DNA of 64,000 nt from Halichondria panicea (GCF_963675165.1 NC_087384.1:5325182-5389181), one strand, 5' to 3'; counted from the stretch's first letter, positions 20,280-33,035 are shown. Translations and numbers: made by a program. Notes: generated by a model not told the origin, from the letters alone.

Positions 20280-22928
20280 TGTAGTAAACTGATTCAACGT
20301 TTATATATATATATATATATATAGCTATAGCAGAGGAGAGCACTGTATAATTATACTATTATTATAACTAACCATAATGTCATACATGCACAAGATATAT
20401 ATCTACTTTCACATGCAACGCTTTTTAGTACACACACGTATAATTATTAATCATGCAGAAGTGAATAATTATACGTATTAGTTAATGTATAGTGTAGAGG
20501 GGTTTACTGTCATAAACCCTGAGGCACTGTGCATTAATTGATATATGTCCCATCTGATAGGCTAACTGGTTGCTATGGATCAAGCTTGCATGACTACCAC
20601 ACAGCAACACTATTCAAACAAGAAGACAACTAGGAAAAGAGAGCTCGTCCACGCCAGGGCTGCTGTCCACACTCAAATCTTGCGCAGCCTGGACAAAATA
20701 TGAGCAGCCAGCCCCTCCCTCAAAGCGAACGGTACAGAGCCACTCCCCCTCTCTGTTCAATTAGTCAGCCCCTCCCTCCACTTACTGCGCAGAAACCAGC
20801 CAGAAGAAACAACACAGCTAGCTCTAGACGGTGCTTATACGTACTACATTCGAATTGCTTGTATGGTTTATATCAAGAGTTCAATAGGAAGTCTTTAGAG
20901 TATGCAACTCCACTTAAAGCCGTAGTACTGTCCAACAAACGTCACAACCACATGCTGTTGTACAAACTGAATAACATTAGTACTGATGTTATTCATGGCC
21001 TTTCTTTACATGTGGTTGAGATTTTATCAATATTGTTATAGCCAGTGCCTTGTATCTCAAGTGGTTGTGGTTAAAATAGTGAGTATTTGTGACGTACATG
21101 TAGGTCTGGCAGAATGCCTCCTGTGTACAGTCTATTGGAGTTGCATATACTCTTCCTAATGAACTCTTGCTTAATATTTATGAGCCACTTAAATGGTCGT
21201 GAATATCGGTTATTTGAAATTTGAATCCTTGATAGAGTCGGCAGGAAGTCTAGTGCTAGTGTTGTAAATAAACTAACAGCGTGACTGTACAATAAACAAA
21301 CAATACATTGCAACCATGCATACATTGTGAGAGCTTCCATAATGTTTCACAGTATAGTTAACACTGCCAGGACATCTATAGAAATGAGAGTGTGCCGCAA
21401 ACGTAGCTACATACAGTCTAGAGAGTAGATTACCACAAATGTGTGAGTAGTTGTACTTAAATGTTGATTGGAACCTTTCTAGTGCTGATACCATTGTGTA
21501 GGTGAATGAGTAAACTACAACGTATTTCTCCAAAATTCCATGAAAACATGAGGTGGTAGGTTTGGGGGATAAATAGAACAACAGACAAAGTTGTAGTGGG
21601 TAATCGGTTAGAGTAATAAAACACTAACCTTAAAACACTGTCAGTTAAGGTCTCAGATTTCATAAGATAATTGTTGAATGGTTTAGGTTTCCTGGCTATC
21701 CTTTATCAGTCTTAATACTATGTTCACAGTGTATGTAATTCACGATTTACTGGTTTTAAGGTATACTTTTGGTTAGAGTAATAACTTCTGAAAAATTAAT
21801 AGCTTAGTTTTCAAATTTCTTTAGTACTATAGTAAGTTTACAGATAAATGGGCTACATTTTGATACCAAGAACATCCTCTATACGTGTTTATTCCATTGC
21901 TGAGATAACACTGAAAACTACATACCGTATAATATGCTCGATCTTGTATAAATGCCGCACTCAAATAGTAGCCTCCCTTGCTAGCAAAATGAAACATTTA
22001 GTAGCCGCTCTCAAATAGTAGCCTCAGTGAACTTTTGACTCTAGCATTTCTGCACGTTGGCAGTCAAAAAATTAAGCTAGCTAGCTACATGTACGTAGCT
22101 ATACTAGGTACAGGTAGCAGCTTGTTAGTAGTGCTTCACAAAGACTTTCTCATGGCAGAAATCAAGTTTTTATGGAACTTTTGATGACAAACTGAATTAG
22201 CTGGAGCTAATAAACGCCGCTCTTGAACAGTGGCCTCTCTTGAATATTGTAGCCTCCTCTTCCAGCAAAATGTAGCTGCGGCTCCTGATCAAGCATATAC
22301 AATAATATAGTATGTATTTTACTAATTGTTTTGATGACATCAGCAGCTGCTAACCACAAACCAATGCCGCTTAAATTAACCACAGAAGTGAGCGTACAGC
22401 AATTTTTAAGCTTGTTTGATTATATCCCAATGAAGAAAAAGCCTAAAATTAAGCCAGAATACCTCAAGCCAAGTTTGAACAGTCCATCTTTACAAAATTG
22501 TACAATCAAAACAATTTGTATGCCTATAAATTCTGGTGCTCTTGAATTCCTGAATGTTTAATTATGAAGGAAAAAGAGTGCATTAATTATGCTATTTAAT
22601 GTACGCGTCACATGACCACTTTTGTGCACTGTCATTGGCTAGTGGTCACGTGATCAGCACTATAATTATAGGCAATAACAATTCCTGACCACTTGGTGAA
22701 TTATGCATTCTACATGTTATACGTAGCAACAATATTTTGTGTGGGTGGTTAAAACAACAGGAAGTCCTATATACGCACAAAAAGAACGTGATTATGTACA
22801 ATGCAATAGCTGCGTATAATGGACTACATTGTATGCATGTGCAGCTAAGAATGGAGTTTCATACTGCACGTACATGTAATTAATAATGAAATAGCTGAAG
22901 TAAAGCAAGCAAAGATCTAGATTAAGAA
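20280..22928. other. intergenic array spacer with MITE
   Basis: No supportable gene. A (TA)n run lies at 20302-20323. Positions 20500-20690 and 22530-22760 are both found again, joined, at 37030-37440; the 1.8 kb between them is missing from that copy. Positions about 21925-22310 look like a degraded MITE, with GCCGCACTCAAATAGTAGCC near one end and GCGGCTCCTGATCAAGCATA at the other. The block with GAGTCGGCAGGAAGTCTAG recurs at 21236. Confidence 0.5.
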
Positions 22929-23777
22929 ATGTCAGCTCAAAGGGCAGCTCCACTTCAAACAAAAATTGGTGACTACCTACACGAAACGTATGGCTCTAAG
23001 CCTCCAAACACACATATTCGATGCTTCTACATGTACATCAGACTTGGAAAAGACATTTGTCTAAATCAAGCAATTCAACAAGAAGCAATCGATGCCCTCA
23101 AAACTCTACTAGGTCCAACTAAATTGGTCAAAACTAAGCCAGGGTGGTTTGGACTCCTTTTTGTTGGGAATTATGATGTTGAAACAGCTAATGAACGCAC
23201 ACAAGAAGTAGAAATAAACGAAAAACTTCGTTTACCATTGAAAGCACGATTGAGGATACAACACCCAGACATCCATATCATGTTTAGTAGAGCATGTTTG
23301 TACAAAGAGAAAAGCCAAGAGATAACAACAGACACGATTGGAGATATATTAGAACACATGTATGATGGGCACGACCTCGTAGAAAACACCCACATTGAAT
23401 GCTTCTACCTTTTCGTGCAAGGAGTTTTTAACAAGGACAACTTTGTTGAAAAGGAAATTAACAGAAAAGACGTGAATGTGCACAGCGAGGCTTTAGAAGA
23501 GCTGGAAACTCTGCCTGGAAATTGGAAATCAGTTACCGGTACAGGTAATCCTCGAATAACATGGCCAGGGATATTTTTTAGCTATTTTCCAAAGTGTTTG
23601 ACTGAACGAGAGAGGGAGATAATACTCAATGCACAGGTACGAATGCCTCTTATTGAAAGACTGGAAGCAAAGCTAACATTAAATATTACTCCAAGAGATG
23701 GCTCAAAGATAAAAGTTCAAGTCATACTAACACGAGCATGCAAATACACAGATGAAAAAATGGAAATATCCGTTTGA
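22929..23777 (+). CDS. two-domain array protein, subtype 1 (intact)
   Basis: Intronless, 282 aa, ATG start (MSAQRAAPLQTKIGDYL). Domain 1 has THIRCFYMYIRLGKDI, a W-F-G-LLFVG stretch and MFSRACLYKEK. Domain 2 has ITTDTIGDILEHMY, HIECFYLFVQGVF, LPGNWKSV, WPGIFFSYFPK, LTEREREIILN, QVRMPLIERLEAKL and VILTRACKYT. Its second half is nearly identical to that of the gene at 29601, which marks a recent duplication. No signal peptide. Function unknown. Confidence 0.85.
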   Translation: MSAQRAAPLQTKIGDYLHETYGSKPPNTHIRCFYMYIRLGKDICLNQAIQQEAIDALKTLLGPTKLVKTKPGWFGLLFVGNYDVETANERTQEVEINEKLRLPLKARLRIQHPDIHIMFSRACLYKEKSQEITTDTIGDILEHMYDGHDLVENTHIECFYLFVQGVFNKDNFVEKEINRKDVNVHSEALEELETLPGNWKSVTGTGNPRITWPGIFFSYFPKCLTEREREIILNAQVRMPLIERLEAKLTLNITPRDGSKIKVQVILTRACKYTDEKMEISV

Positions 23778-25045
23778 ACGGTAAAACTCTAGACAATTAG
23801 TGTACACTGTGTGACAAAAGGCATTAAATTAAGTGTTTATGTTGTAATTATATATGCATTAGTGTGTGAATTTGTGAGAAGGTATTTAGCAAACTATTAA
23901 ACCTATAAAGACTTACAATAACACCACCCTTTAAGGGTAGCACACAATGTATTTATACAAGCACACAATGTATTTATACAATTAATGACCATAACCATGC
24001 TAAGTTGCATTACCGTATACCGTGCGAGGTTTGTAATCAATTGCAAAGTACAAGCCTGATTACGTTTCTAACTGTTGCTATTACAGGTAGCATGCTCACT
24101 CTTTTATTGCGAAATACACGAAAATTCGTAATTCGCAATCGAAAGAAAGTCGCATTCGAAACCTGATATATGGTATTCCTAAGATGTATCGGGGCAAGCA
24201 TTTCTGTGGCATATAACTATATTCATGGGCATGGCACAGTCACTGTTTGAAATTTGAATTTTTGAATTAGTTGGCAATCGGTTTAGTGGTGTTGTGGATT
24301 ACTGAGACAAAGTAACTGTACAATTAACACCCAACTATAATTATTATTAAGCTGCTGCTTATAGTTATATAGTCCATGACATCTGTATAGGGGAGTGTGT
24401 GAAGAACAGCAAACACAGCTATATCATCATGCAAGTATAGCACACAAGCACTATTAAATGCCAACATATAAAACATGTTTGGAGTGATCAGTACAACTCT
24501 ACTTCATTAATCAATACATGAATGCAGTCTCCTACGTAGTGGAGTGCCTATATACGTGTATATATTGAATAGTCTATAGCATCAGACATGTTGTGTGGGT
24601 GGTTTGGCTCATAGTGAAACCCTACATGTATGTACGTACAGTGCACATGTACACGTTTACTCAAAAATCGAGGCTGACAGCTATATCTATAGCATTGAAA
24701 TTCATAATTATTGTGTGGGGGCCAGTGTCGTTAAAAGTTTGGGAACACAAAGAAATATGAATACAGGCTACACAGTGCACATGCAGTTAAGCATTAGTAC
24801 GTATAAATGTAGTTAACATGCACAGGATTTTGCATGTGATTAAAGATATTCGATCAAATTCATAAGCAATGAATAGTGACTGCACGTGTATTGGGATAGA
24901 ACACAACCACATCTGTCGGTAATGGAAGAACATATTACTTAGCATGATTGTGACAAAGGTGTATAAGTGACAAAGGTGTATAAGTGTGTTTTGACAGTTT
25001 GTGATTGTTTTTGTTGTATTTGGTAATGCAAGTATATACATGTAA
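23778..25045. repeat. duplicated spacer unit, copy 1
   Basis: Aligns along its length with 30327-31610, from the 3' flank GTAAAACTCTAGACAATTAG through TTAAGTGTTTAT, ACATGTTGTGTGGGTGG and CTGACAGCTATATCTATAGC to GGTAATGGAAGAACATATTA. Includes a TTCG-rich palindromic remnant at 24012-24180. No gene. Confidence 0.8.
24817..24844 (+). promoter_or_regulatory. orphan upstream-motif copy
   Basis: AACATGCACAGGATTTTGCA then TGTGATTAAAG, matching the motif at 5174 and 19148, but no family gene follows for 2.1 kb. Sister orphan copies lie at 31389-31416 and 37507-37533. Confidence 0.45.
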
Positions 25046-26022
25046 GTTATACGTATAAGTTATAGTTAAACAATGGCCTCGAGTGGTATATTTGATTTAC
25101 ACGCGAGAGTAATCTGATAAACCACGAGGCGCAGCCGAGTTGGTTTATCTGATTACTCGAGCGTGTAAAGCAAATATACCACGAGAGGCCATAGTTTAAC
25201 TGGCTTGTACTATGTTTAGAACTGTACTACTATGTTTAGCTACTTCCTGTCATGCTTCTTCAATGAATATGCTTATAACTACTGTTTGACGTCACTGTTG
25301 CTATAGCTATGCAATGAATTTGCTATTTTTTTAAAAAGCGATGGCTGATTCAAGCAAGCGTCTATGATTCAAGCAAGCAATTGTGAAGGCTGTGTTTCTG
25401 CATCTTTATAGAAGGCACTTCAAGAAAGTACACTGGTGCTACTTGTCTACAAAGAGTGCAAATGTACCCGAAAATATCATTCCACAAGCCTACTGTACTG
25501 GCCCAGTGCAGTGCAGTCTCTTTAGTCTGAGAAACACTTGGCAGTCTGGACCCTTCTTACTGCTCCTGGTCCCATGCAGCAATGCAATAAGCAGGTTGTG
25601 ACAACCAATGTTGAAAGTTGAAAAAAAGCAACACAAACAAACCAGTATCGTTCGGTTCACGGAGTTCTTCCAAATTTGCCTCCTTTTTGGAACTATTCAT
25701 CGCTCGAACTTGGCTCTTTTTATGTTGACTAAAACATTAGTAGACCCTTTTTTGTATTGAATTCTCTCTAGCTCTAATATTGATTGAATTGAGTAGATCT
25801 AGTGTGTCATTGTTTTAATTGAAACAGTGTGTCAAAAAACCCAATTTTGTTGCAAAGGTGGGATACTGTATTCAGTTCTAGCTGTACATGTAGTTTGACC
25901 ACAAGCCATGGTATATGGCTGTTATACACTAGGGTATAACAGCCATATACCATGGCTGTGGTCAGACAGGTTGTATAAGTAGTATAAACTACAACTGAAG
26001 CCTTTGATCTTTGGTGCAACCA
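25046..26022. mobile_element. insertion specific to spacer copy 1
   Basis: The two other copies of this spacer (31605-31625 and 37740-37760) pass straight from GTTATA..ATAATAACATA to GACT without this 970-base piece. It begins with a fold-back (25075-25195: GGCCTCGAGTGGTATATTTG and its complement) and ends just after the hairpin at 25897-25963. No transposase or clear terminal repeats, so the element type is open. Confidence 0.55.
25897..25963. repeat. near-perfect 31-base-arm hairpin
   Basis: GACCACAAGCCATGGTATAT followed by GGCTGTTATAC, a loop of about 5 bases, and the complementary arm with one unpaired base. The size fits a pre-miRNA or a small palindromic relic. Nothing else marks it as transcribed. 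Confidence 0.7.
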
Positions 26023-26844
26023 TAGTACAATAACATATGACTATTAGTCTATATGATAATATGGAAAAAGACCGAATGTATTTGTACAAAACAGCAACCA
26101 TGAGAGACACTTTAGGTTCCTAGACAATGGAATAACAACACTCACTCGATCATGTTATTTATTAGACGCATGCATCAGCATACTCGGGTAAGGCCTGTCT
26201 CAGAATCAAGTGATTACGTCTATATCAAGCCAAAATACACTTTAGGCCTCAGCTCAGAATGGTGGCAGCCCATGCAGCTGCCACCACTCAGACACCACGT
26301 GCACATACAAAGCTCAATGTACTGTAATATAAAATTATAATTATATCCCTATACATACAGGGATACACTGTTAAATTGTTTGCCTGTATGTATGTGTGTG
26401 TGTCGCCAAAAGTCTAGGAACTAGCAAATGTACAAAGGTACACGGGTCATTCAACAGGCATCTCAACATTGTGGCCAATGTTTGCTTATCCACTTGTAGA
26501 TGGTCATGAATATTGGGCATTTGAAATTTGAATGTTTGAATGAGTCGGCAGGAAGTCTAGTGCTATAGTGTTGTGAATAAAGTAAATTTACACTCACAGT
26601 GAAAGTGACTGTATATACAATACAACAAACAATGAGCTGTAACTACCTTAATGTAGTTAACACTGTCAGGAACAAACGTAACTACATGTATATCATCTAT
26701 TAATAGCACTGTTGATTGAATTTAAATCATGTGATACATGTACAATATACATGTAACAATGCAATATTGTCGCCAAAAGTCTAGAACAGTACGTAACTGT
26801 GAATACGGCAATGTCAACAGTATTCATAAGTATAACGACTTATG
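26023..26844. repeat. duplicated spacer unit, copy 1 (right part)
   Basis: Matches 31615-32300 and, in part, 37780-38300: GGCCTCAGCTCAGAATGGTG, GCCACCACTCAGACACCAC and AGTCGGCAGGAAGTCTAG. No gene. Confidence 0.75.
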
Positions 26845-26870
26845 CACGTGATGCTTTTGACCATAAAAGT
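26845..26870 (+). promoter_or_regulatory. E-box and TATA-like promoter block, subtype 2
   Basis: CACGTGATGCTTTTGACCAT then AAAAGT, 123 bases before the ATG at 26993. The block is kept at 32901-32925 and 10185-10209. CACGTG is the bHLH E-box core. Confidence 0.55.
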
Positions 26871-26992
26871 AGCCAAAATAACAGATAGCAACCTACTAGC
26901 TGCTGCATGACTGACTACACCTAAATAAGTGACTCGATCATACAAAGAAAGTTGATTAATAGCCTAGCTATATAGACAGGTTTTGTCTGCAC

Positions 26993-27768
26993 ATGAACAT
27001 GGCATATCAAGATGATACTGCTATAGTTGGAGAAATACTCGAGAGGGAGTACGGACAGTCACATCCACAAGATTTACATATTGAATACTTTTTTCTCCTA
27101 CTCGGAACAGAAATTCTTGACAAACGACTTGAAATCACCGCTAAACTAAACAAAATTGAAGGAATAAATGTATGGGAAAACCTCGAGAAGGAATGGCCGG
27201 AGCTAGTGTTTAGTCAAGTGAAATGTCCTAAGATATCACCAATTGAGACAGAGCGCCAACGAGAGGAGAGGCTCAATCATGTTATTCGAATGCCACTGCT
27301 AGCTGAATATTCTGACCCCCAAAACCCACCAAATATCATTGCCAGCCGTGCTTGCAAGTACAAAACAGAAGTGGTTAAGCACAGCTTGAGTACTCCCGAG
27401 ATAGAAAGCATTCTCAAAACCCTAGCAATGAGCACTTGGATTGCTTCTATCTTATGATAAAATTCCGTAACATTCCACCAACAGTCGCACTGCCCCTGAG
27501 CATCAATCTTGCACTACATATCCCTGGAGAGTGGAGGGTAGTGGAACCAGTGACCGCTTTTCCTTACACATTTATCGGCCATTTCCCCAAAAAACGCTTT
27601 GAAACAGAGCGCGAGAGAGAGTGGCGACTACACAAAGAAGTCCGAGCACCTCTAAAGGAATATCTGGGAGGCCTGTTTATAAAGGAGTTTCAGGCCCAGG
27701 GCATACGTCTGCCAGAGAAACTTGTTAGTATTGTGTTCACACGTGCTTGCACGTACACATTTATGTAG
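26993..27768 (+). pseudogene. two-domain array protein, subtype 2, one frameshift
   Basis: Frame 1 (26993-27457) gives domain 1 (HIEYFFLLLGTEIL, ETERQREERLN, VIRMPLL, SRACKYK) and the start of domain 2. Frame 2 (to 27768) supplies the rest (CFYLMIKFRN, HIPGEWRVVE, ETEREREWRL, KEVRAPL, FTRACTYT). The break is at ACCCTAGC near 27421: the gene at 39010 has one more C here (ACCCCTAGC). Everything else is intact and nearly equal to the gene at 33036. One lost base in a C run may be real or an assembly error. Confidence 0.75.
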
Positions 27769-29440
27769 ATCGCACGATATATATATATATATACATATTT
27801 ATATATACAAGTGAGCTAGGATCAAAAACACTTACTTATAGTACCAGGAGTATATTATAATTATTATAATTATAGACACTAATCGAGCTAGTTCAGCACT
27901 GTGTTATGTAATTGCTATTGTCGTATCAATCGTTTCAAATTATTTATAGAGAAACTAGAGCACTAAAGTGCAAACCCTCGGCTGGTGACATGATTATAAA
28001 GAAACCAGAAGAGTGATAATATTGCAGTGCATATCATATAGTGATGTTGTTATCATGTATGACTTGCACAGCAACTCAGGAGCAATAAACTAAACCAAAC
28101 TGGAGGAAACATTTGAGAACAGGTAGTGGTACTATAAGTATATGCACTGTGGATTAGCAAAGAAGCCTGGAGTCTCAGAGAAGTATGGCTCCAGGTCCTG
28201 CATGAAGTAGGATCTCAGTCAGCTAAAGCAGCAGGAGCTATAATTCAAGCTTTCTACTTTAGTGACCCTGTTCCATCGTTCTTGGTACAGGATCACTTCA
28301 GTTATAAGTAACACATGTGCAAGTTCTGTTCAAGCTACATTTTGCTCGCTTTTATTAGACAACGAAGCTTTAACACTGAAAGCTACCACTATCAAAAGTA
28401 CTAACTTGTTGTGTGGAGGCTACTCATGCTGTAAACACAGTGCTAGAACATCCAGGTAAGCAGACCTAGTCACAAGTTTGTTTAAGCTTCTTAGCTTTTG
28501 CTCGACAAAGAAGCTTTAACATCAAAATCTGCCACTATTTAAATCAAGATATTGTTGTGTGAAGGCTATCCATGCTGTAAACGCAGTGCTGTGGCATCCA
28601 GGTGAGTAGAAAAGCCGATCACAAACAAACAAACAAACCAACAGACTACTATACCCGTGGCCGCCCACGTGCCTCGGGTAACGACTACTATAACCCGTGG
28701 CCGCCCACGCGCCTCGGGTTAACTATACTAGAGCACTGAAATGCTAACTCTCGGCTGTTGACATGAAGAAACCAGAAGAGTGTTGTACAATTACAAATGC
28801 AAGTAGTATGTATGAGCATGGGAGCTGGCTATAAGCATCAAGTATAACAGGAGCGATAAAATTAACGTTATAGACTGGAGGAATTTTTGTGAACGGAGTT
28901 TTAGACTGGACTATAGGATCACAGCAAAGTCAGCAAAGAAGACTGGAGCCTTATAGAAACATGGCTCCTGGTATGTTCTGGGGCTAGGATAAGCAAAGAA
29001 GCAACATCCACAATCGTAATTCTAGCTTTCTTAGTCACTTTAGTGTCCCTTTTCATTGTTCCTGGTACGGATCACTTCAGCTGCAAATACCGTATAGCGG
29101 TAGGCCCTGATAATTTATGCTCGGAAATAATAGGTGTCTAAGGGAATAATGTCCATTGGTAAAGATCATTATATTAAGTTTAGCATAACGACGTTCTGAT
29201 GGCAAAAAATGATGAAGGTGAATCAGCAAGATAACACTGAGAATCATGATAATAATAATTATTAATTATGACTTGCGTGTCAGTTGTGTTTATGTCTACG
29301 TCTTAATTTTGTCTATAATTATTATGTCATTTTTTGGGGGAATAATAATTATTTTTTATATAAAATAATTTATGATACTGATTTTATGAGAATAATAGGC
29401 ACATTATTCAAGAATTAAAGAATGGCCTTGATAAATTACC
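27769..29440. repeat. dispersed and tandem repeats between genes
   Basis: No gene. A dispersed unit beginning AACTAGAGCACT(A/G)AAGTGC occurs at 27950-28330 and 28730-29120, and again at 33955-34310 and 40820-41120. Two tandem copies of a 130-base unit (28345-28468, 28495-28615; a third at 41180-41300) contain CATGCTGTAAAC(A/G)CAGTGCT and end CATCCAGGT(A/G)AG. A GC-rich doublet CCCGTGGCCGCCCACG(T/C)GCC lies at 28658-28735, with a third copy at 41330. Confidence 0.65.
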
Positions 29441-29575
29441 AAGCGGGTTATTTTCGAGGGACAACATTTTTTCACAGATTGCTCAAACTAAACATTTTGC
29501 CCCATTTCATTTTCAAGATAGACGTTCAAATGACCATAAATGACCATACCGTATCCCTAACAGTTCTGAGTCTCT
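29440..29575. repeat. TTTTCGAGGGAC element abutting a truncated gene
   Basis: GCGGGTTATTTTCGAGGGAC to ACCATACCGTATCCCTAACA. The same unit, with CCGTACCCCCTAACAG as its right end, is at 34617-34740. Here the unit is joined directly to codons of the array gene at 29601, replacing its N-terminus. Confidence 0.7.
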
Positions 29576-29600
29576 AAATACACATATTCGATGCTTCTAC

Positions 29601-30326
29601 ATGTACATCAGACTTGGACAAGACATTTGTCGAGATCCTGAGATTCAAAAAGAAGCAATTGCTATCCTCAACAGTGAAGTAGGTAAAAATCAACAGATTA
29701 AAACAAAACCAGGATGGGTTGGACTCCTTTTTGTTGTGGACCACGTACAAAAAGATAACGAACGCGAACGAGAAAAATATATAAACAAAAAATTTCGTGT
29801 GCCATTGAAGAGGATACAACACCCAGACATCCGTATCATGTTTAGTAGAGCATGTTTGTACAAAGAGAAAAGCCAAGAGATAACAACAGACACGATTGGA
29901 GATATATTAGAATATATGCATGATGGGCCCGACCTCGTAGAAAACACCCATATTGAATGCTTCTACCTTTTTGTGCAAGGAGTTTTTGACAAGGAACACT
30001 TTGTCGAAAAACAAATTAACAGAAAAGACGTGAATGTGCACAGCGAGGCTTTAGAAGAGCTGGAAACTCTACCTGGAAATTGGAAATCAGTAATTACCGA
30101 TGATGCAAGTAATCCTCAAAAATGGCCAGGGATATTTTTTAGCTATTTTCCGAAGGCTTTGACTGAACGAGAGAGGGAGATAATACTCAACGCACAGGTA
30201 CGAATGCCTCTTATTAAAAGACTGGAAGCTAAGCTCACATGTATTACTCCAAGAGATGGCTTGAAGATAAAAGTTCAAGTCATACTAACACGAGCATGCA
30301 AATACACAGATGAAAAAATGAAATAG
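29601..30326 (+). pseudogene. array protein, subtype 1, N-terminus lost
   Basis: Family homology starts at about 29561 without a start codon: an in-frame TGA lies a few codons upstream and the usual first 20 or so codons are absent. From the internal ATG at 29601 the frame is open for 241 aa: YIRLGQDIC, GWVGLLFVVD, NEREREKYIN, MFSRACLYKEK, HIECFYLFVQGVF, LTEREREIILN, VRMPLI, VILTRACKYT. The second half is nearly the same as the gene at 22929. It may yet make a shortened protein, but a recombination-truncated copy is the simpler reading. Confidence 0.7.
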
Positions 30327-32900
30327 ACCGTAAAACTCTAGACAATTAGTGTACGCTGTGTGACAATGGACATTAAATTAAGTGTTTTATATTATACACA
30401 TGCATTAGTGTGTGATTTTGTGAGAAGGTATTAATTTTAGCAAACTATTAAACCACTTATTTTAAGACAATATAGCACGTACAGTACAAGCCTTTAAGGG
30501 TAGCACACATAATAATGTATTTACACAAAATTAATGACCATAACAGAGTTGCATTACCGTATACCGTGCGAGGTTTGCAAAGTACAAGCCTGATTACGTT
30601 TCTAACTGTTGCGAATTGCATGCAGCATGCTCACTCTTTGCGTTTCTTTTTTATTTTGATTGCGAAATACAGGAAAATTTGTAATTTGCAATCGAAAGAA
30701 CGTCACATTCAACCCGATATATGGTATTCCTAAGATGTATCGGGGCATCGAGCTACATGAGCTTCTCGAACTTCCGCATGCGTTTCTGTGGCATATATTT
30801 ATGGGCGTGGTACAGTCATGAAATTGACTGCTGGAAATTTGGAATTAGTTGGCAATAGGTTTAGTGGTGATATTGTGGAATGCTGAGACTGAGTGACTGT
30901 ACAATTTAACACTCAACTATATTATTATTAAGCTGTTGCTTATAGTTATATAGTCCATGACATCGTGTGTGAAGAACAGCAAACGCAGCTATATCATCAT
31001 GCAAGTATATAGTACACAAGCACTGTTAAATGCCAACATATAAAACATGTTTGGAGTGATCAGTACAACTCTACTTCATTAATCAATACATGAATGCAGT
31101 CTCCTACGTAGTGGAGTGCCTATATACGTGTATATATTGAATAGTCTATAGCATCAGACATGTTGTGTGGGTGGTTTGGCTCATAGTGAAACCCTACATG
31201 TATGTACGTACAGTGCACATGTACACGTTTACTAAAAAATCGAGGCTGACAGCTATATCTATAGCATTGAAATTTATAATTATTGTGTGGGGGCCGATGT
31301 CGTTAAAAGTTTGGGAACACAAAGAAATATGAATACAGGCTACACAGTGCACATGCAGTTAAGCATTAGTACGTATAAATGTAGTTAACATGCACCGGAT
31401 TTTGCATGTGATTAAAGATATTTGATCAAATTCATAAGCAATGAATAGTAACTGCACGTGTATTGGGATAGAACACAACCACATCTGTCGGTAATGGAAG
31501 AACATATTACTTAGCATGATTGTGACAAAGGTGTATAAGTGTGTTTTGACAGTTTGTGATTGTTTTTGTTGTATTTGGTAATGCAAGTATATACATGTAA
31601 GTTATATGTATAATAACATAATTATGACTATTAGTAATATGGAAAAAGACCGACCTAATGCATTTGTACAAAACAGCAACCATGAGAGACACTTTAGGTT
31701 CCTAAAAAGCAGACAATGGAATAACAACACTCACTCGATCATGTTATTTATTAGACGCATGCATCAGCATACTCAGAGTAAGGCCTGTCTCAGAATCAAG
31801 TGATTACGCCTATATCAAGCCAAAATACACTTTAGGCCTCAGCTTAGAATGGTGGCAGCCCATGCAGCTGCCACCACTCAGACACCACATGCACATACAA
31901 AGCTCAATGTACTGTAATATAAAATTATATTAATTTATACATACAGGGATACACTGTTAAATTGTTTGCCTGTATGTATGTGTGTGTGTCGCCAAAAGTC
32001 TAGGAACTAATTGTAAGCAAATGTACAAAGGTACACGGGTCATTAAACAGGCATCTCAACATTGTGGCCAATGTTTGCTTATCCACTTGTAGATGGTCAT
32101 GAATATTGGGCATTTGAAATTTGAATGTTTGAATGAGTCGGCAGGAAGTCTAGTGCTAGTGTTGTGAATAAAGTAAACACTCATGCAGAGTTACTGTATA
32201 TACAATACAACAAACACTGAGCTGTTATTTTCCTTAATGTATTACAGTTTACTTAACACTGTCAGGACACCTGGGGGAGTGTGTATAAAGACTGAATATA
32301 GCTATATCATCAGTATGTATATATAGTACCGGTATACACATGCAGTGAGTGACACTGTAAAGGACAAACTTATCATTGGTACCAGTTCATTGGTACAAGT
32401 AGAGTGATCAGTAGCTCTCTCATTTAGAATCTGCACTTAGCTAGAGCATTCATTAGTCAATACACACAATACGTACATTGTGTATTGAATATGTGTATAT
32501 ATAATTATAGCTATATACAAAGTGTGAGCGATAAAAGATGTACAAACACAAGGAACTATGACTTTGTAGGAACTGACTTATACCTGCATGTATATACATG
32601 GCCACAAATACATGCTACTATAGATGTACATATCCGTTGAGCAAGGTAGTGACTTATACTGTACACCTGTTTACTAAGCAGAAACCCTGCATGTTATGTG
32701 AAGCCCATAGGGTAATAGCAAAAGGCTACGTAGCTTGATAGTTGTATCAAGAGCATTACTTGGTAAATATATATGTACTACCGAGGACGCCTATAACAGT
32801 TATGAATACGATTAGTGAATACATGATACAATGTAACTATTGCAGTAAATATATGGCAATGTCAACAGTTATTCATAACATAATTCAGTAACGGCTTATG
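30327..32900. repeat. duplicated spacer unit, copy 2
   Basis: Second copy of the spacer at 23778-26844, lacking the 970-base insertion. It contains the orphan upstream motif at 31389-31416. The last part (32200-32800) matches 6860-7450 and 38220-38760. No gene. Confidence 0.8.
31389..31416 (+). promoter_or_regulatory. orphan upstream-motif copy
   Basis: ACATGCACCGGATTTTGCAT then GTGATTAA, without a family gene until 33036, which has its own E-box promoter block. Confidence 0.45.
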
Positions 32901-32925
32901 CACGTGATGGTTTTGACTATAAAAG
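32901..32925 (+). promoter_or_regulatory. E-box and TATA promoter block, subtype 2
   Basis: CACGTGATGGTTTTGACTAT then AAAAG: a CACGTG E-box 11 bases before a consensus TATAAAAG, 110 bases upstream of the ATG at 33036. The best preserved copy of this block. Confidence 0.65.
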
Positions 32926-33035
32926 TAAATAGAGCAACCTGTATAGCTGCTGACTATATACACCTATAAGTAACTTGTACCAAGAAAGTTAATAGACTAC
33001 CCAAAAAGTTATTTTCTGCACATGCAATAATTAAC

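Noticed and set aside
28648-28735. Possible CRISPR-like or regulatory repeat CCCGTGGCCGCC
   Set aside because: Only two adjacent units and one distant copy, no spacers of constant length, and the genome is eukaryotic.
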